This document shows positions 25,118 through 33,454 of a stretch of DNA of 33,454 bases, piece after piece. Made by a program: the position numbers and the translations under genes. Positions within the stretch are counted from its first letter, which is position 1, and each line of letters starts with the position of its first letter. Origin of the DNA: Bacillus sp. ISL-7 (GTDB lineage Bacteria; Bacillota; Bacilli; Bacillales_B; DSM-18226). Below the pieces are notes generated by a model that was given only the letters and a program-made list of their open reading frames with translations, did no database searches and was not told the origin of the DNA. Where the stretch lies: the NCBI RefSeq assembly GCF_018613065.1, contig NZ_JAGGQW010000067.1, positions 1-33,454 on the forward strand, given 5' to 3'.

Positions 25118-27649
25118 ATGAGAAAATTATTCAGCATTTTGATTGCAACTGTTATCTTTCTTGGGATTGTTCCTAGTTACATAGGAGCGGCAGCGATTGC
25201 TACAGAGCCACAGATTCAGGTAAAGTTAGTCAAATATTTAGGTAATCAGTCAAGTATTTCATTAAAAATAGTGGGAAGCTACTATTTAAATGGAAATTCT
25301 TCTGATCCATTGATACCTAATACAAGCTATACGGTAAAGGTAGAGAATGGCACTCTTAGCTTATATGATGGAAATACTACATTAGTAGCATCTGGGGCCG
25401 ATATATCGATTACTCCAGTTCATCACATTGACCATGCTATCATTAACGACCGTGAATACATAGGAGGTTTTCGTTTTACGGTAGAAAATAATCAATATGT
25501 CAGACCCATTAACACCATTAATCTCGAAGATTACGTTAAAAGTGTGGTTCCATCTGAATCGTTTGGGAGTGGGCCAATGGAAGCTCTGAAGGCTCAAGCT
25601 GTTGCGGCACGAACGTATGCCTATTATCGTTTGAATAAAACAATCAATGATACCACCTCCTATCAGGTATATGGAGGTGTTACAAGCGAATAGCCTAAAT
25701 CCTCGGATGCCGTTGACGCGACTGCTGGTGAACTATTAACCTACAATGGTAATGCTATTGATGCTGTCTTCTCATCATCAAACGGTGGAAAAACGGCAAA
25801 CAAGTTTAATAGCTGGTCCAGCAGCACCTTTCCGTATTTTAAGGTTCAAACCGATGAGTATGATACGACCATCACCTGGAATGTTGCATTACATAAACAG
25901 CAAATCGATTTCTCTTCATTGGACCTAAAGAATCCAGACAGCTGGTGGGATTCAACAAATGAAATAGATGCTGATTTCACTAGCAATATAAAAAAATGGA
26001 TGATGAATCATCTACCAGGATTCAGCAATAAACAAATCAAAATTGTTTCAATACCTAAGGTTACTTTTTCTGCTCCTACCGAAAGTGGTCGATTTTCATT
26101 AGGGGAACTATCGGTCGAATTTTTTGTAAAGGACGAATTCAATCCAAATGAGGAGCTTGAACTTCAAACCACTAGTACCGGTATCATGCTTGCAGACAAT
26201 ATTCGTGCGGTCATCAGTTCAAAAGACCTGAAAAGTAATTTGTTTACTCTCAACGAAACCACGGATGCTTATTTGTTTTCAGGATTAGGGAATGGCCATG
26301 GCGTTGGCTTAAGCCAATATGGTGCGTATTATCGGGCCAAAGCAGGAATTTTATACAAGGACATACTATCCTTTTACTATCCAGGGACTGTTTTATTTAA
26401 GCAATACAAATCCGCACCTGAACGTGCCATTGTATACGAAGTAACAGATAAAGATACTTCTGTAACAGGCGAAGCGGAAGCAGGGTCAACAGTAGAAGTA
26501 AAAGTAAATGGATCTACCATTGGATCAGCGAAAGCCGGTACAGATGGAAAATTTACAACGGTTATTCCGGTTCAAGTAGCAGGAACGGAATTGGTCATCA
26601 CAGCAACTGACATTGTAGGAAATGTAAGTGATATGACTGTAGTAGTGGTGAAAGATGCCATAGCCCCTACGAAACCAGTAGTAAAGCAAGTAAGTGATAA
26701 AGATACAACTGTAACAGGTCTAGCGGAAGCTGGGACCAAAGTAGAAGTGAAGGTAAATGGTTCAGTAATCGGTACAGGCAGAGCTGGAGAAGATGGTCAA
26801 TATAAAGTGACAATTCCAGCACAAAAGGCAGGTACTGAATTAGTTATTATTGCAACAGACACTGCTGGAAATATAAGTAATGCATCCACCATTAAAGTCA
26901 TAGACAAAACCGCTCCATCAGTTCTTACTGTATATACCGTTTCAGACAAATCAACTGGAGTAACAGGAACAACTGAAGCTGGAGCAACTGTTACAATAAA
27001 AATTGGGACAAAAAGTTATACAGCTAAAGCTGATTCCAAAGGGAACTACAAAGTTATCATTCCAGTGCAAAAAGCAGGTACAAAGTTAATCATAACTGCC
27101 AAGGATGCAGCGGGTAATGTGAGTGTCGCAAAAAGTATCACAGTTCTTGATAAAACAGCACCAGTTATTCCAACTGTTTCCACTGTTTCAGACCTAACGA
27201 AAGTAGTAACTGGTAAAGCAGAAATTGGAGCCACTGTCACTGTTACAATCAGAACGAAAAAGTACACGGCAAAAGCAGATGCAAAAGGTAACTATAAGGT
27301 AACGATTCCGGTTCAGAAAGCAGGAACAAAATTAATTGTGACTGCGAAAGATGCAGCTGGAAATATCAGTATTGCTAAGAGTGTAATTGTGATTGACAAA
27401 ACCGCTCCATTGGCACCGAAAATTAAAACTACAGTTAAAAGCAAAACAAAAGAAGTTACTGGAACTGCCGAAGCCTACTCTACTATAACGATCAAAGTCG
27501 GAAGTAAAGTCATCGGCACAGCCAAAGCAGACTCCAAAGGGAATTTTAAAGTGAAAATTAAAGCTCAAAAGAAGAAAGCAATTATTAGTGTGACAGCGAC
27601 AGACAAGGCAAGAAATATTAGTAAGGCTACCACGGTTAAAGTTAAATAA
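25118..27649 (+). pseudogene. SpoIID/LytB-domain exoprotein with five Ig-like modules, one amber codon
   Basis: The gene starts at ATG 25118 (GAAGGGG 6 bases upstream) with a signal peptide (LFSILIATVIFLGIVPSYIGAAA). The SpoIID/LytB domain shows LEDYVKSVVPSESFGSGPME, then AVAARTYAYYRLNK and SSSNGGKT, and closes with GLGNGHGVGLSQYGAYYRAK. Such domains bind or cleave glycan strands. TAG at 25691-25693 (codon 192) interrupts the domain in frame, where CAG (Gln) is plausible. The frame is otherwise open to 27649. Five about 85-residue Ig-like modules fill the C-terminus. Restored length is 843 residues. As it stands, translation yields a 191-residue fragment. Re-initiation near 25919 would lack both signal and half of the domain. 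Confidence 0.88.
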
Positions 27650-27665
27650 TTTTTTTAAAAATATT

Positions 27666-27694
27666 AATCCCCTACACGCAATGTGGAGGGGATT
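27666..27694 (+). terminator. terminator after the SpoIID gene
   Basis: AATCCCCT pairs with AGGGGATT around a partly paired loop and is followed by TTCTT. Confidence 0.7.
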
Positions 27695-27768
27695 TCTTGT
27701 GCGCCTGGCAATGCATGTTAGTGTGGTTGTATGCGGAGAGTTTGTGAATTTTTGCATTGGAAGTTGAA

Positions 27769-27799
27769 GAGGAGAGGCTCTCGGTTCCTCTCCATTTTT
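27769..27799 (+). terminator. second terminator-like hairpin
   Basis: GGAGAGG/CCTCTCC with a 9-base loop is followed by ATTTTTATT on +. It may be a backup for the SpoIID gene. Confidence 0.55.
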
Positions 27800-27855
27800 A
27801 TTTAAGCAAACTTTATTTTTTTATGTTTTATTTGAAAAACTTTTATTCTATAAAT

Positions 27856-28137
27856 TTATACATTTATAGAATATTGATATGATTTACCATTTTCGGTTCT
27901 AACCGTTACTACAATCTTACTTTGATTGGCCCATATACCTATTTTAAAATTGATACTCATGCTCCAGTTATTGTAAGGAGTGATAGTGGTGTTAATTCCT
28001 GCGTTGGAAAGAGTTTCTGTATTATATGTTGAATATAGAGAATTATTTTCATATATTTCAACCTTCTCAATATACACACTTTCACCAGGCTCTAAATTGT
28101 AAATACTAAAAGATAGGCTCTTAATTAAATTATTCAT
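27856..28137 (-). CDS. hypothetical protein (93 aa), beta-rich
   Basis: The 93 residues have alternating hydrophobic strands (ESVYIEKVEIYENNSLYSTY, KIGIWANQSKIVVTVRTENG). There is no signal peptide and only a weak ribosome site (GGAT). It resembles one beta-sandwich domain and may be the end of a longer extinct gene. Upstream on this strand begins repeat copy C. Confidence 0.4.
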   Translation of the reverse strand: MNNLIKSLSFSIYNLEPGESVYIEKVEIYENNSLYSTYNTETLSNAGINTTITPYNNWSMSINFKIGIWANQSKIVVTVRTENGKSYQYSINV

Positions 28138-28184
28138 AATAAAAGATCCATGGAAAGGTGGGGAATTTCCGGAAGAATATTATT

Positions 28185-28300
28185 GCTGTCCTCGACAATC
28201 TTCGTATTCAGTTGGTACGGAGAAAGCTTATAAATCAGATATTTACAGATGTTTAACCAAACGTTTGAATAGTATAGCCTATATTGAATTTGGTCGAATT
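28185..28300 (+). repeat. dispersed surface-locus repeat, copy C (3' half only)
   Basis: It keeps CTCGACAA (28191-28198), TTATAAATCAG, CAAACGTTTG (28258-28267), AATAGTATAGCCTATAT and GGTCGAA (28292-28298) at the same spacings as copies B and D. It lies 160 bp upstream of the GLUG surface protein, in the same direction. Confidence 0.8.
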
Positions 28301-28461
28301 CACCTATCTATCGTATAGAAATAGGTCGAGATTGAAAATTTTAGGGGTTAGATCCTCACTCGTAGAGCATTATGTATACCCAACGGATGGATGGGATAGT
28401 AACCATTGTCACCCTAAAATAATAAAGACTCTAGTAACTTAGTAATGTAAAATAGAGATAC

Positions 28462-31400
28462 ATGAAACAGAATCTAACTATAATGAAAGACAAGGCCATT
28501 GAGATTTATAACATAAAGCAAAGGATTGATGATGAGAAAATGTTACGAAAGAGTTTAGTTTTTTTAATGATGATTGTACTTATGATGGGAATGGCTCCTT
28601 CTACATTTTCTCCCATTGCATTAGCTGTTGATCACCCGGCTGATCAGCAAACAGAAGTACCAAGTGGTTATATTGGAATTTATTCAGCCGAGGACTTATA
28701 TAATGTTCGGAATAACCTAAACGGTAGCTATATTTTAATGAATGATATTGATTTAACGGTGGACACAGCAGAAGGTGGCCGTTTTTTCAATAATGGGTCT
28801 GGTTGGAATCCAATTGGGAATGCTGCCACCCCATTTACAGGTAATTTCGATGGTAATGGCTTTAAAATTATCGGTTTAAAGGTTACCATCCAATCGAGTG
28901 AATTTATTTATGCTGGTCTGTTCGGATACGCGAAAAATGCGAAGATTACGAACGTAGGCATGGAAAATAACAACATTGATGTTGAGAATACTTCATTAGA
29001 TTCAAGCACTGCAAAGGCCTATGCAGGAGGGGTTGTTGGCTACGGTTACAATGTCACACTTACCAATATCTATAATAGTGGACAAATCTCGGCACAATCG
29101 TTGTTTGAAGGCTATGCTGGTGGTATTGCTGGGTATGTGGACAGCAGCTACAATTTGTATTCAACTGTTTCAAATAGCAATAACACCGGGGCTGTTAATG
29201 CTAAGACAGCGGCAGGAGGAATAGTTGGTAAAACCTACAGGGCCAACATCAACACTGTCTATAATAAAGGGGATTTTAATACCCAATCAAGCGGCGGCTA
29301 TACTGGGGGTATCGTGGGCTATTTAAACACAAATTCCTCAATTACGACTGCTTACAATATCGGGAATATTCAGTATCGAACGGTAGGTGGAGGGATAGCC
29401 GGCTATACTTACGGTTCTTCTATTAATAAAAGTTATAACCAAGGGGAAATCAGCAGTACGGTTACTTCATCAAGGGGTGGAGGAATTGTAGGAACCACGA
29501 GCAGTACAATGATAAGTGAGAGCTATAATACAGGAAAAATCAGTGGTTTGGGTAAATATTCTGATGGTGGAGGGATTGCAGGCAACCTTGCAAGCAACTC
29601 TTCTATAGTAGATTCCTATAACACGGCAGACATCAGTGCTGATAGCTCCACGGGTGGCATCGTTGGTGAGCAATATAGTTCTGTTATTAGTAAATCCTTT
29701 AACACCGGAACGATAAGTGGGAGTTATACAGGTGGAATGAGCGGTTGGAGTTCGGGAGGGACCATCCTGGATAGTTTTAATATTGGCTCGGTCAAAGGGA
29801 AATATGATATCGGGGGTATTACGGGATACGGTTCCAATACCACCATTAAAAACACGTACAATGCAGGTTCGGTCATGACAACCATCTCCTATTCAGGTGC
29901 GTCTCTGGGAGGGATTACAGGAAAATTTGAAGGCAGTATGGAGAACAGCTATTACCTAGACAAAGTGCAAAACGGTGTTGGGACTGGAGTATCAGAGGGA
30001 ACGTTTAAAAAAACGTTCGAACAGATGAAGGATCCATCTACGTTTTTTGGGTTTAATTTTTCAATCACTTGGAAGTTGGATGAAGTATCAAGTTTTCACT
30101 TCCCAATATTAAGCCAGGCTCCAAGTGTGCAAACAGAAAAGAGTCTAGATCTGTCCATGTCCCCCATCCCAGAAAAAACAGCCTATGTTCAGGGAGAGGA
30201 ACTTGATTTAACCGGAGCGAAGATCAAGGTAAGAACGAATCATGGCAATGAGTTTGTCGTTGCTGTTTCGGAAGATATGGTTACAGGATATAACCCAAAT
30301 AAAATAGGAAATCAGACCATTAAAGTGAACTATGATGGGCTGTCTACGTACTTCAATCTATCGGTTAAAGCAAAATATACAGTGACGTTTACTGATTATG
30401 ATGGCCGTATATTAAAAACAGAAGACGTTCTGGAAGGTGAATCGGCTACATCTCCAGAAACTCCATCGCGGGCGGGATATACGTTTACCGGCTGGAGTGC
30501 TAATTATCAACAGGTGAAATCAAATCTGACCATTACTGCCCAATACACTATTAATGTCTATACGGTCACCTATATGGATGGAGATACTGTTCTAAATTCA
30601 GAAGGATATAATTCTGATGCAATGGTTGGCTATCCCGTGACGCCTATTAAATCGGGGTATACATTTATCTATTGGTACCAGGACCCTGATTTCCAAACAA
30701 AATATCAATTTTTCCAGACACTTACAGAAAATACTACGATATATGCAAAGTTTGGAAAAAATCCCGATTCTCCGCTGAATGTGAAGCTTAGTGTAGCTGG
30801 ATTTAATAAAGTAAAGATTGCATGGAGTCCAGTGGAGGGTGTGGATGGCTATGAAGTCTATCGTGCTACCTCTCCTAATGGGGATTATAATCATTCCTGG
30901 GGCTTAGGCAGTAATGAACAAAGTCTCCTTTGGGATGATCTCGATACAGGAACCACTTACTATTTTAAAGTGAGAACGTATCGGATTGTTGATGATCAAT
31001 ATATTTATAGTTCCTTTTCGCCGGTTTTAAGCAGCAGGCCTGTTTTGGCGGGAGTGACATCTGTCAAAGCAGTTTCAGCAGGATACGATAAAGTGAAACT
31101 TAGTTGGACAAAGTCAGGCGAGTCGAGCGGTTATGAAATTTTCCGTTCTGTCACGTCAAATGGGGCCTATAGTCAAGTAGGGACTGTCACAAGTGGATCC
31201 ACCTTAAGCTATACAAATGGCAGTCTATTAACAGGAAAGATCTATTATTATAAAGTGAGAGCATACCGAACAGTGGATGGAAAAAAAGTGTATAGCTCTT
31301 TCTCAAGTATCGTAAATGCCAAGCCTCTTATAACCGCTACTACTTCTGTTAAAGCAGTCACTGCAGGATATAACAAGACCAAGGTGAACTGGGCAATGGT

Positions 31401-31899
31401 AAGCGGGGCAAACGGATATGAAGTGTATCGCGCTACTTCAAAGACGGGAGCGTATAGTAACATAAAAACCATTACAAGCGGCAGTACATTAAGTTATTTA
31501 AACAGTAGTTTAACCTCAGGGAAAACCTATTATTATAAGGTGCGAGCGTATCGGACAATCAATGGAACTAAAGTTTATAGCCCGTTTTCCAGTATCGTCA
31601 GTGCCAAACCTACTTTGGCTCAACCAGCGAAGATTAACGTGGCAAAAATGAGCAGCACTTCGATCAAGGTTTCCTGGAGTTATGTGAGCGAAGCTTCTGG
31701 TTATGAACTATACCGGGCAACTGCAAAAACAGGTAGCTACGGAATGATTAAAACACAGACTACTAGAACGGCTGTTAGCTTCACAAATACAAAGTTAGCT
31801 AAAGGACGTACGTATTTTTACAAAGTGAGAGCGTATCGTATGGTAAATGGGAAAAAAATATATAGTTCTTTCACCACTATTATGTCAGCTAAATTGTAG
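28462..31899 (+). CDS. large cell-surface protein: GLUG, Ig-like, InlB-B and FN3-like repeats
   Basis: The secreted protein has 1145 residues (1119 if ATG 28540, just before the signal peptide, is the start). The signal peptide is near 30-55 (SLVFLMMIVLMMGMAPSTF...ALA). About 130-500 holds many GLUG motifs of the type GGIVGY / NTGxISG, predicted to form a beta-solenoid. A Big_3-like domain (about 540-640) is followed by two InlB B-repeat/Flg_new units (ETPSRAGYTFTGWSANY, TPIKSGYTFIYWYQDPD). Four about 92-residue FN3-like repeats follow, each with GYEVYRATS and YYKVRAYR. There is no LPXTG motif, so attachment is unknown; the FN3-like repeats may bind the wall. It is probably an adhesin or matrix protein. 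No disruption is seen. Confidence 0.88.
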   Translation: MKQNLTIMKDKAIEIYNIKQRIDDEKMLRKSLVFLMMIVLMMGMAPSTFSPIALAVDHPADQQTEVPSGYIGIYSAEDLYNVRNNLNGSYILMNDIDLTVDTAEGGRFFNNGSGWNPIGNAATPFTGNFDGNGFKIIGLKVTIQSSEFIYAGLFGYAKNAKITNVGMENNNIDVENTSLDSSTAKAYAGGVVGYGYNVTLTNIYNSGQISAQSLFEGYAGGIAGYVDSSYNLYSTVSNSNNTGAVNAKTAAGGIVGKTYRANINTVYNKGDFNTQSSGGYTGGIVGYLNTNSSITTAYNIGNIQYRTVGGGIAGYTYGSSINKSYNQGEISSTVTSSRGGGIVGTTSSTMISESYNTGKISGLGKYSDGGGIAGNLASNSSIVDSYNTADISADSSTGGIVGEQYSSVISKSFNTGTISGSYTGGMSGWSSGGTILDSFNIGSVKGKYDIGGITGYGSNTTIKNTYNAGSVMTTISYSGASLGGITGKFEGSMENSYYLDKVQNGVGTGVSEGTFKKTFEQMKDPSTFFGFNFSITWKLDEVSSFHFPILSQAPSVQTEKSLDLSMSPIPEKTAYVQGEELDLTGAKIKVRTNHGNEFVVAVSEDMVTGYNPNKIGNQTIKVNYDGLSTYFNLSVKAKYTVTFTDYDGRILKTEDVLEGESATSPETPSRAGYTFTGWSANYQQVKSNLTITAQYTINVYTVTYMDGDTVLNSEGYNSDAMVGYPVTPIKSGYTFIYWYQDPDFQTKYQFFQTLTENTTIYAKFGKNPDSPLNVKLSVAGFNKVKIAWSPVEGVDGYEVYRATSPNGDYNHSWGLGSNEQSLLWDDLDTGTTYYFKVRTYRIVDDQYIYSSFSPVLSSRPVLAGVTSVKAVSAGYDKVKLSWTKSGESSGYEIFRSVTSNGAYSQVGTVTSGSTLSYTNGSLLTGKIYYYKVRAYRTVDGKKVYSSFSSIVNAKPLITATTSVKAVTAGYNKTKVNWAMVSGANGYEVYRATSKTGAYSNIKTITSGSTLSYLNSSLTSGKTYYYKVRAYRTINGTKVYSPFSSIVSAKPTLAQPAKINVAKMSSTSIKVSWSYVSEASGYELYRATAKTGSYGMIKTQTTRTAVSFTNTKLAKGRTYFYKVRAYRMVNGKKIYSSFTTIMSAKL

Positions 31900-31945
31900 T
31901 CGTGTCACGGCAAGAGTAATACACGGTACGATCGATAAAATTCCT

Positions 31946-31985
31946 AAAATGAGACCAGTGCATCATGAAGCTGGTCTCATTTTTT
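31946..31985 (+). terminator. terminator after the GLUG gene
   Basis: The stem AAAATGAGACCAG, with its complement across a 12-base loop, is followed by TTTTTTA. Confidence 0.88.
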
Positions 31986-32127
31986 AATTTGTTGGCTTCT
32001 AATCCAAAATGGATGCCGTTCTCCGCTTACATAACTTTTTACATTCATGCCACAAACTAAGACACTAGTGGAAATTAGCCAATCGCAGCAATGCTGGGTA
32101 AGGCACACATTTCTAGTTCAGCAGCTA

Positions 32128-32460
32128 ACTAGGGTTCCTTTTTAAAGAGTCCTGTTGAAGATATCTCTCGACAGGCTTCTTAGGTGTTTGAAGGGATAAA
32201 TCCAGGAGTGGTGCGTACTGAGGCCACTATTAATTAAACGTTTGTGTAGTAGGGAATGGACGGGCAATTAATAGAATTATGTAAGTTTAATAGAAACCTA
32301 GATGATTTTGTGGAAAGTTGGGTTATTTCCTGCGAAATTTATTTCCGGTTCTCGACAATTTTCATTCTTGCTTGGCAGGGAGGGTGGTTATAAATCAGTA
32401 CTTATAACTGTTTTAACTAAACGTTTGATTAGTATAGCCTATATGGAATTTAGTCGAAAG
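32128..32460 (+). repeat. dispersed surface-locus repeat, copy D (most complete)
   Basis: This is about 330 bp. The 5' half matches copy A and the 3' two thirds matches copy B. It includes TAAACGTTTG (32235-32244), TAGAAT (32272-32277), CTCGACAA (32351-32358), TAAACGTTTGATTAG (32418-32432) and AGTCGAA (32452-32458). No gene is seen in 31986-32756. Confidence 0.8.
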
Positions 32461-32493
32461 GGCGTCGATTACTGACAAAAGTGGTTTGGAGCT

Positions 32494-32582
32494 TATAAAA
32501 GACAAATCTCTTGTACCTACGGCAGGTTTTGTCCAATAGGGATCGTATAAAGGACAAATCTCTTGCCCCTGCTACGGGTTTT
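32494..32582 (+). repeat. pair of 37-bp direct repeats
   Basis: Copies at 32494-32530 and 32546-32582 match at 30 of 37 positions (TATAAAAGACAAATCTCTTG and GGTTTT ends). They lie immediately after repeat copy D. Function unknown. Confidence 0.6.
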
Positions 32583-32715
32583 AACCTTTATACCGCTTAG
32601 GTGACCGATTAAGAATGTAACCTTACCAGTGACTTCAAAAAAATGGATTTGGCGGTAACGAGTAACATATTCTCCAACGAAGAGAGCAACAATCTCTAAG
32701 AAAACAACCAAAAAT

Positions 32716-32741
32716 AAAGGAGGACTGATCAGTCCTCCTTT
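32716..32741. terminator. perfect palindromic terminator of the Excalibur remnant
   Basis: AAAGGAGGACTGA and its exact complement form a 26-bp perfect palindrome. It lies 15 bases past the Excalibur stop on the - strand and is followed there by ATTTTT. Confidence 0.8.
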
Positions 32742-32756
32742 TGATATGGATACCTA

Positions 32757-32855
32757 TTATCGCTCACATGCAATAAAATCTTTATCCCGGTCACTTTTCT
32801 TATTAGCGTCATACAGCGCTTTTGAAACATATGGCTTGTACTTTGATTCCAGAGC
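32757..32855 (-). pseudogene. Excalibur calcium-binding domain, C-terminal fragment
   Basis: The - strand reads ALESKYKPYVSKALYDANKK followed by SDRDKDFIACER and a stop. That is the end of an Excalibur domain (LYDAN...DxDxDGxACE), here with DRDKDF. The 5' end is replaced by the Spo0A-promoter repeat at 32855: an in-frame TGA lies right at the junction. Excalibur domains usually end secreted nucleases or surface proteins. The rest of the gene is gone. Confidence 0.75.
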
Positions 32856-32925
32856 CTGTCACGCCTCGATATTTGTCGAAGATTGATAGGTTTTTAGATT
32901 AGCGGAAAGTGATAGAATGAAGTTG
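32855..32925 (+). promoter_or_regulatory. Spo0A-type promoter module, copy 3
   Basis: TGTCGAA (32874-32880), TTGATA (32883-32888), a 24-base spacer and TAGAAT (32913-32918). It is a near copy of 10806-10880, sharing TGTCACGCCTCGA at the left edge. Transcription would start near 32925 and read into the ORF at 32992. Confidence 0.6.
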
Positions 32926-32962
32926 CAGCTGAATATTGTTGGGGTGGCTGGTTGTTACGCTT

Positions 32963-32987
32963 CTTTCCGTTTCGGAAAGGAGGTGAT
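32963..32987 (+). promoter_or_regulatory. hairpin beside a strong ribosome site
   Basis: CTTTCCG and CGGAAAG form a 7-bp hairpin that partly covers AAGGAGGTGAT (32977-32987). The same leader layout precedes short holin-like type I toxin genes in Bacillus. Here it fronts a sugar transferase fragment instead. Confidence 0.5.
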
Positions 32988-32991
32988 AATC

Positions 32992-33279
32992 ATGGAAACA
33001 TTTCTTGAAATTCTACGAGGAGAAATGTCATTGGTTGGAATAAGCTTTTATGATATGGCTTCGATTAATGCTTTAACAGATACACAAAAGGAAATTATAC
33101 TATCTCAAAAACCAGGAATTGTTAGTTTATGGGCTATATCGTGGAATAGAGAAAAGAAAGAATTAAAAGAAAGAGTACAATTCGACATGTATTATGTAAA
33201 TAAAATGTCTTTGACATTCGATATCAAAATAATAATAAAAACTATTACAATAGTATTAGGAAGAACTGGAGAGTTTTAA
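32992..33279 (+). pseudogene. bacterial sugar transferase, C-terminal fragment
   Basis: The 95 residues match the end of undecaprenyl-phosphate sugar phosphotransferases (Bac_transf): FLEILRGEMSLVG, then LSQKPGIVSLWAISWNRE and ERVQFDMYYVNKMSLTFDIK. The family usually reads GPRP after MSLVG and GITGWAQVNGR in the second motif. Here these have become GISF and GIVSLWAISWN, so key residues are lost. The N-terminal membrane part and catalytic half are absent. A strong ribosome site makes translation possible, but enzyme activity is unlikely. It may mark a former exopolysaccharide cluster, in line with the dead acetyltransferase at 8360. Confidence 0.75.
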
Positions 33280-33324
33280 ATCTTTTTAATTATAAATTTT
33301 AGACACGTTAAAAATTGAGACAAA

Positions 33325-33346
33325 AACCAACCCTATTGGGTTGGTT
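33325..33346. terminator. terminator hairpin
   Basis: AACCAACCC/GGGTTGGTT with a 4-base loop, 45 bases after the sugar transferase fragment. Confidence 0.75.
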
Positions 33347-33357
33347 CAGATTGTAGA

Positions 33358-33395
33358 CAAAAGGCATTCGAATGAGCCATTCGAATGCCTTTTTA
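33358..33395. terminator. terminator hairpin
   Basis: A 14-bp perfect stem, AAGGCATTCGAATG with its complement and a 3-base loop, is flanked by A-rich and T-rich tracts. It is bidirectional and may serve a gene beyond the window. Confidence 0.85.
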
Positions 33396-33454
33396 TTGTT
33401 TTTTTGCTCGTAAGAGCAAAATTTAGACCTATCCTATGCCTATTTCTAGGCCAT

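Noticed and set aside
32517..32711. - strand frame of 64 codons starting FLEIVALFVGEYVTRY
   Set aside because: The composition looks protein-like, but it starts at TTG with no ribosome site and runs through both 37-bp direct repeats. It could be a remnant, but support is too weak.

Overview
The window is AT-rich, low-GC Firmicute DNA, most likely from a spore-forming Bacillaceae (a Bacillus or Neobacillus relative). The evidence is a ComK-type competence factor, a SpoIID-domain protein, a LytR-CpsA-Psr (LCP) cell-wall enzyme, strong AGGAGG-type ribosome sites with many TTG starts, and sequences matching Spo0A boxes (TGTCGAA). No rRNA, tRNA or CRISPR array was seen. Much of the DNA is accessory, and many genes are broken.

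Bases 1-7.9 kb are a nest of mobile elements. An old IS21-family element (istA with frameshifts, istB) has been hit twice inside istB. A younger, intact-looking IS21-family element (48-2567) has a 6-bp target duplication. A 'recombinase in trio' (RIT) element (about 2696-6140) carries three tandem tyrosine recombinase genes with 14-nt overlaps and 30-bp imperfect terminal inverted repeats. The RIT element cut istB exactly at its Walker A codons. Its downstream istB half can still be read at 2568-2670, and the remainder lies past the younger IS at 1-47.

Bases 7.9-14 kb hold remnants of small ORFs, a hexapeptide-repeat serine acetyltransferase killed by one in-frame stop, a membrane-anchored parallel beta-helix protein, a small hypothetical protein, a comK homologue followed by two short XRE regulators, and a winged-helix (replication-initiator-like) protein with direct repeats upstream.

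Bases 14-33.4 kb are a cell-surface and exoprotein region. It contains a membrane-anchored Mrr-type nuclease, a frameshifted secreted TIM-barrel hydrolase, an exported hypothetical protein, fragments of Big_2 and DUF3862 proteins, the LCP protein, a 1419-residue subtilase with nine C-terminal repeats, a SpoIID/Ig-like exoprotein split by an amber codon, and a 1145-residue GLUG/InlB-B/FN3 surface protein. Fragments of an Excalibur protein and a bacterial sugar transferase close the window.

A regulatory theme links this second half. Three sites share the architecture TGTCGAA, then TTGnnA, then a 22-24 bp spacer, then TAGAAT. This resembles Spo0A-activated sigma-A promoters with long spacers. 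Four copies of a larger dispersed repeat share a fixed layout (CTCGACAA, about 60 bp, AAACGTTTGATTAG-like palindrome, about 25 bp, GTCGAA) and lie next to the surface genes. This layout is the best candidate for something undescribed: a mobile or duplicated promoter cassette that may bring surface genes under sporulation or biofilm control.
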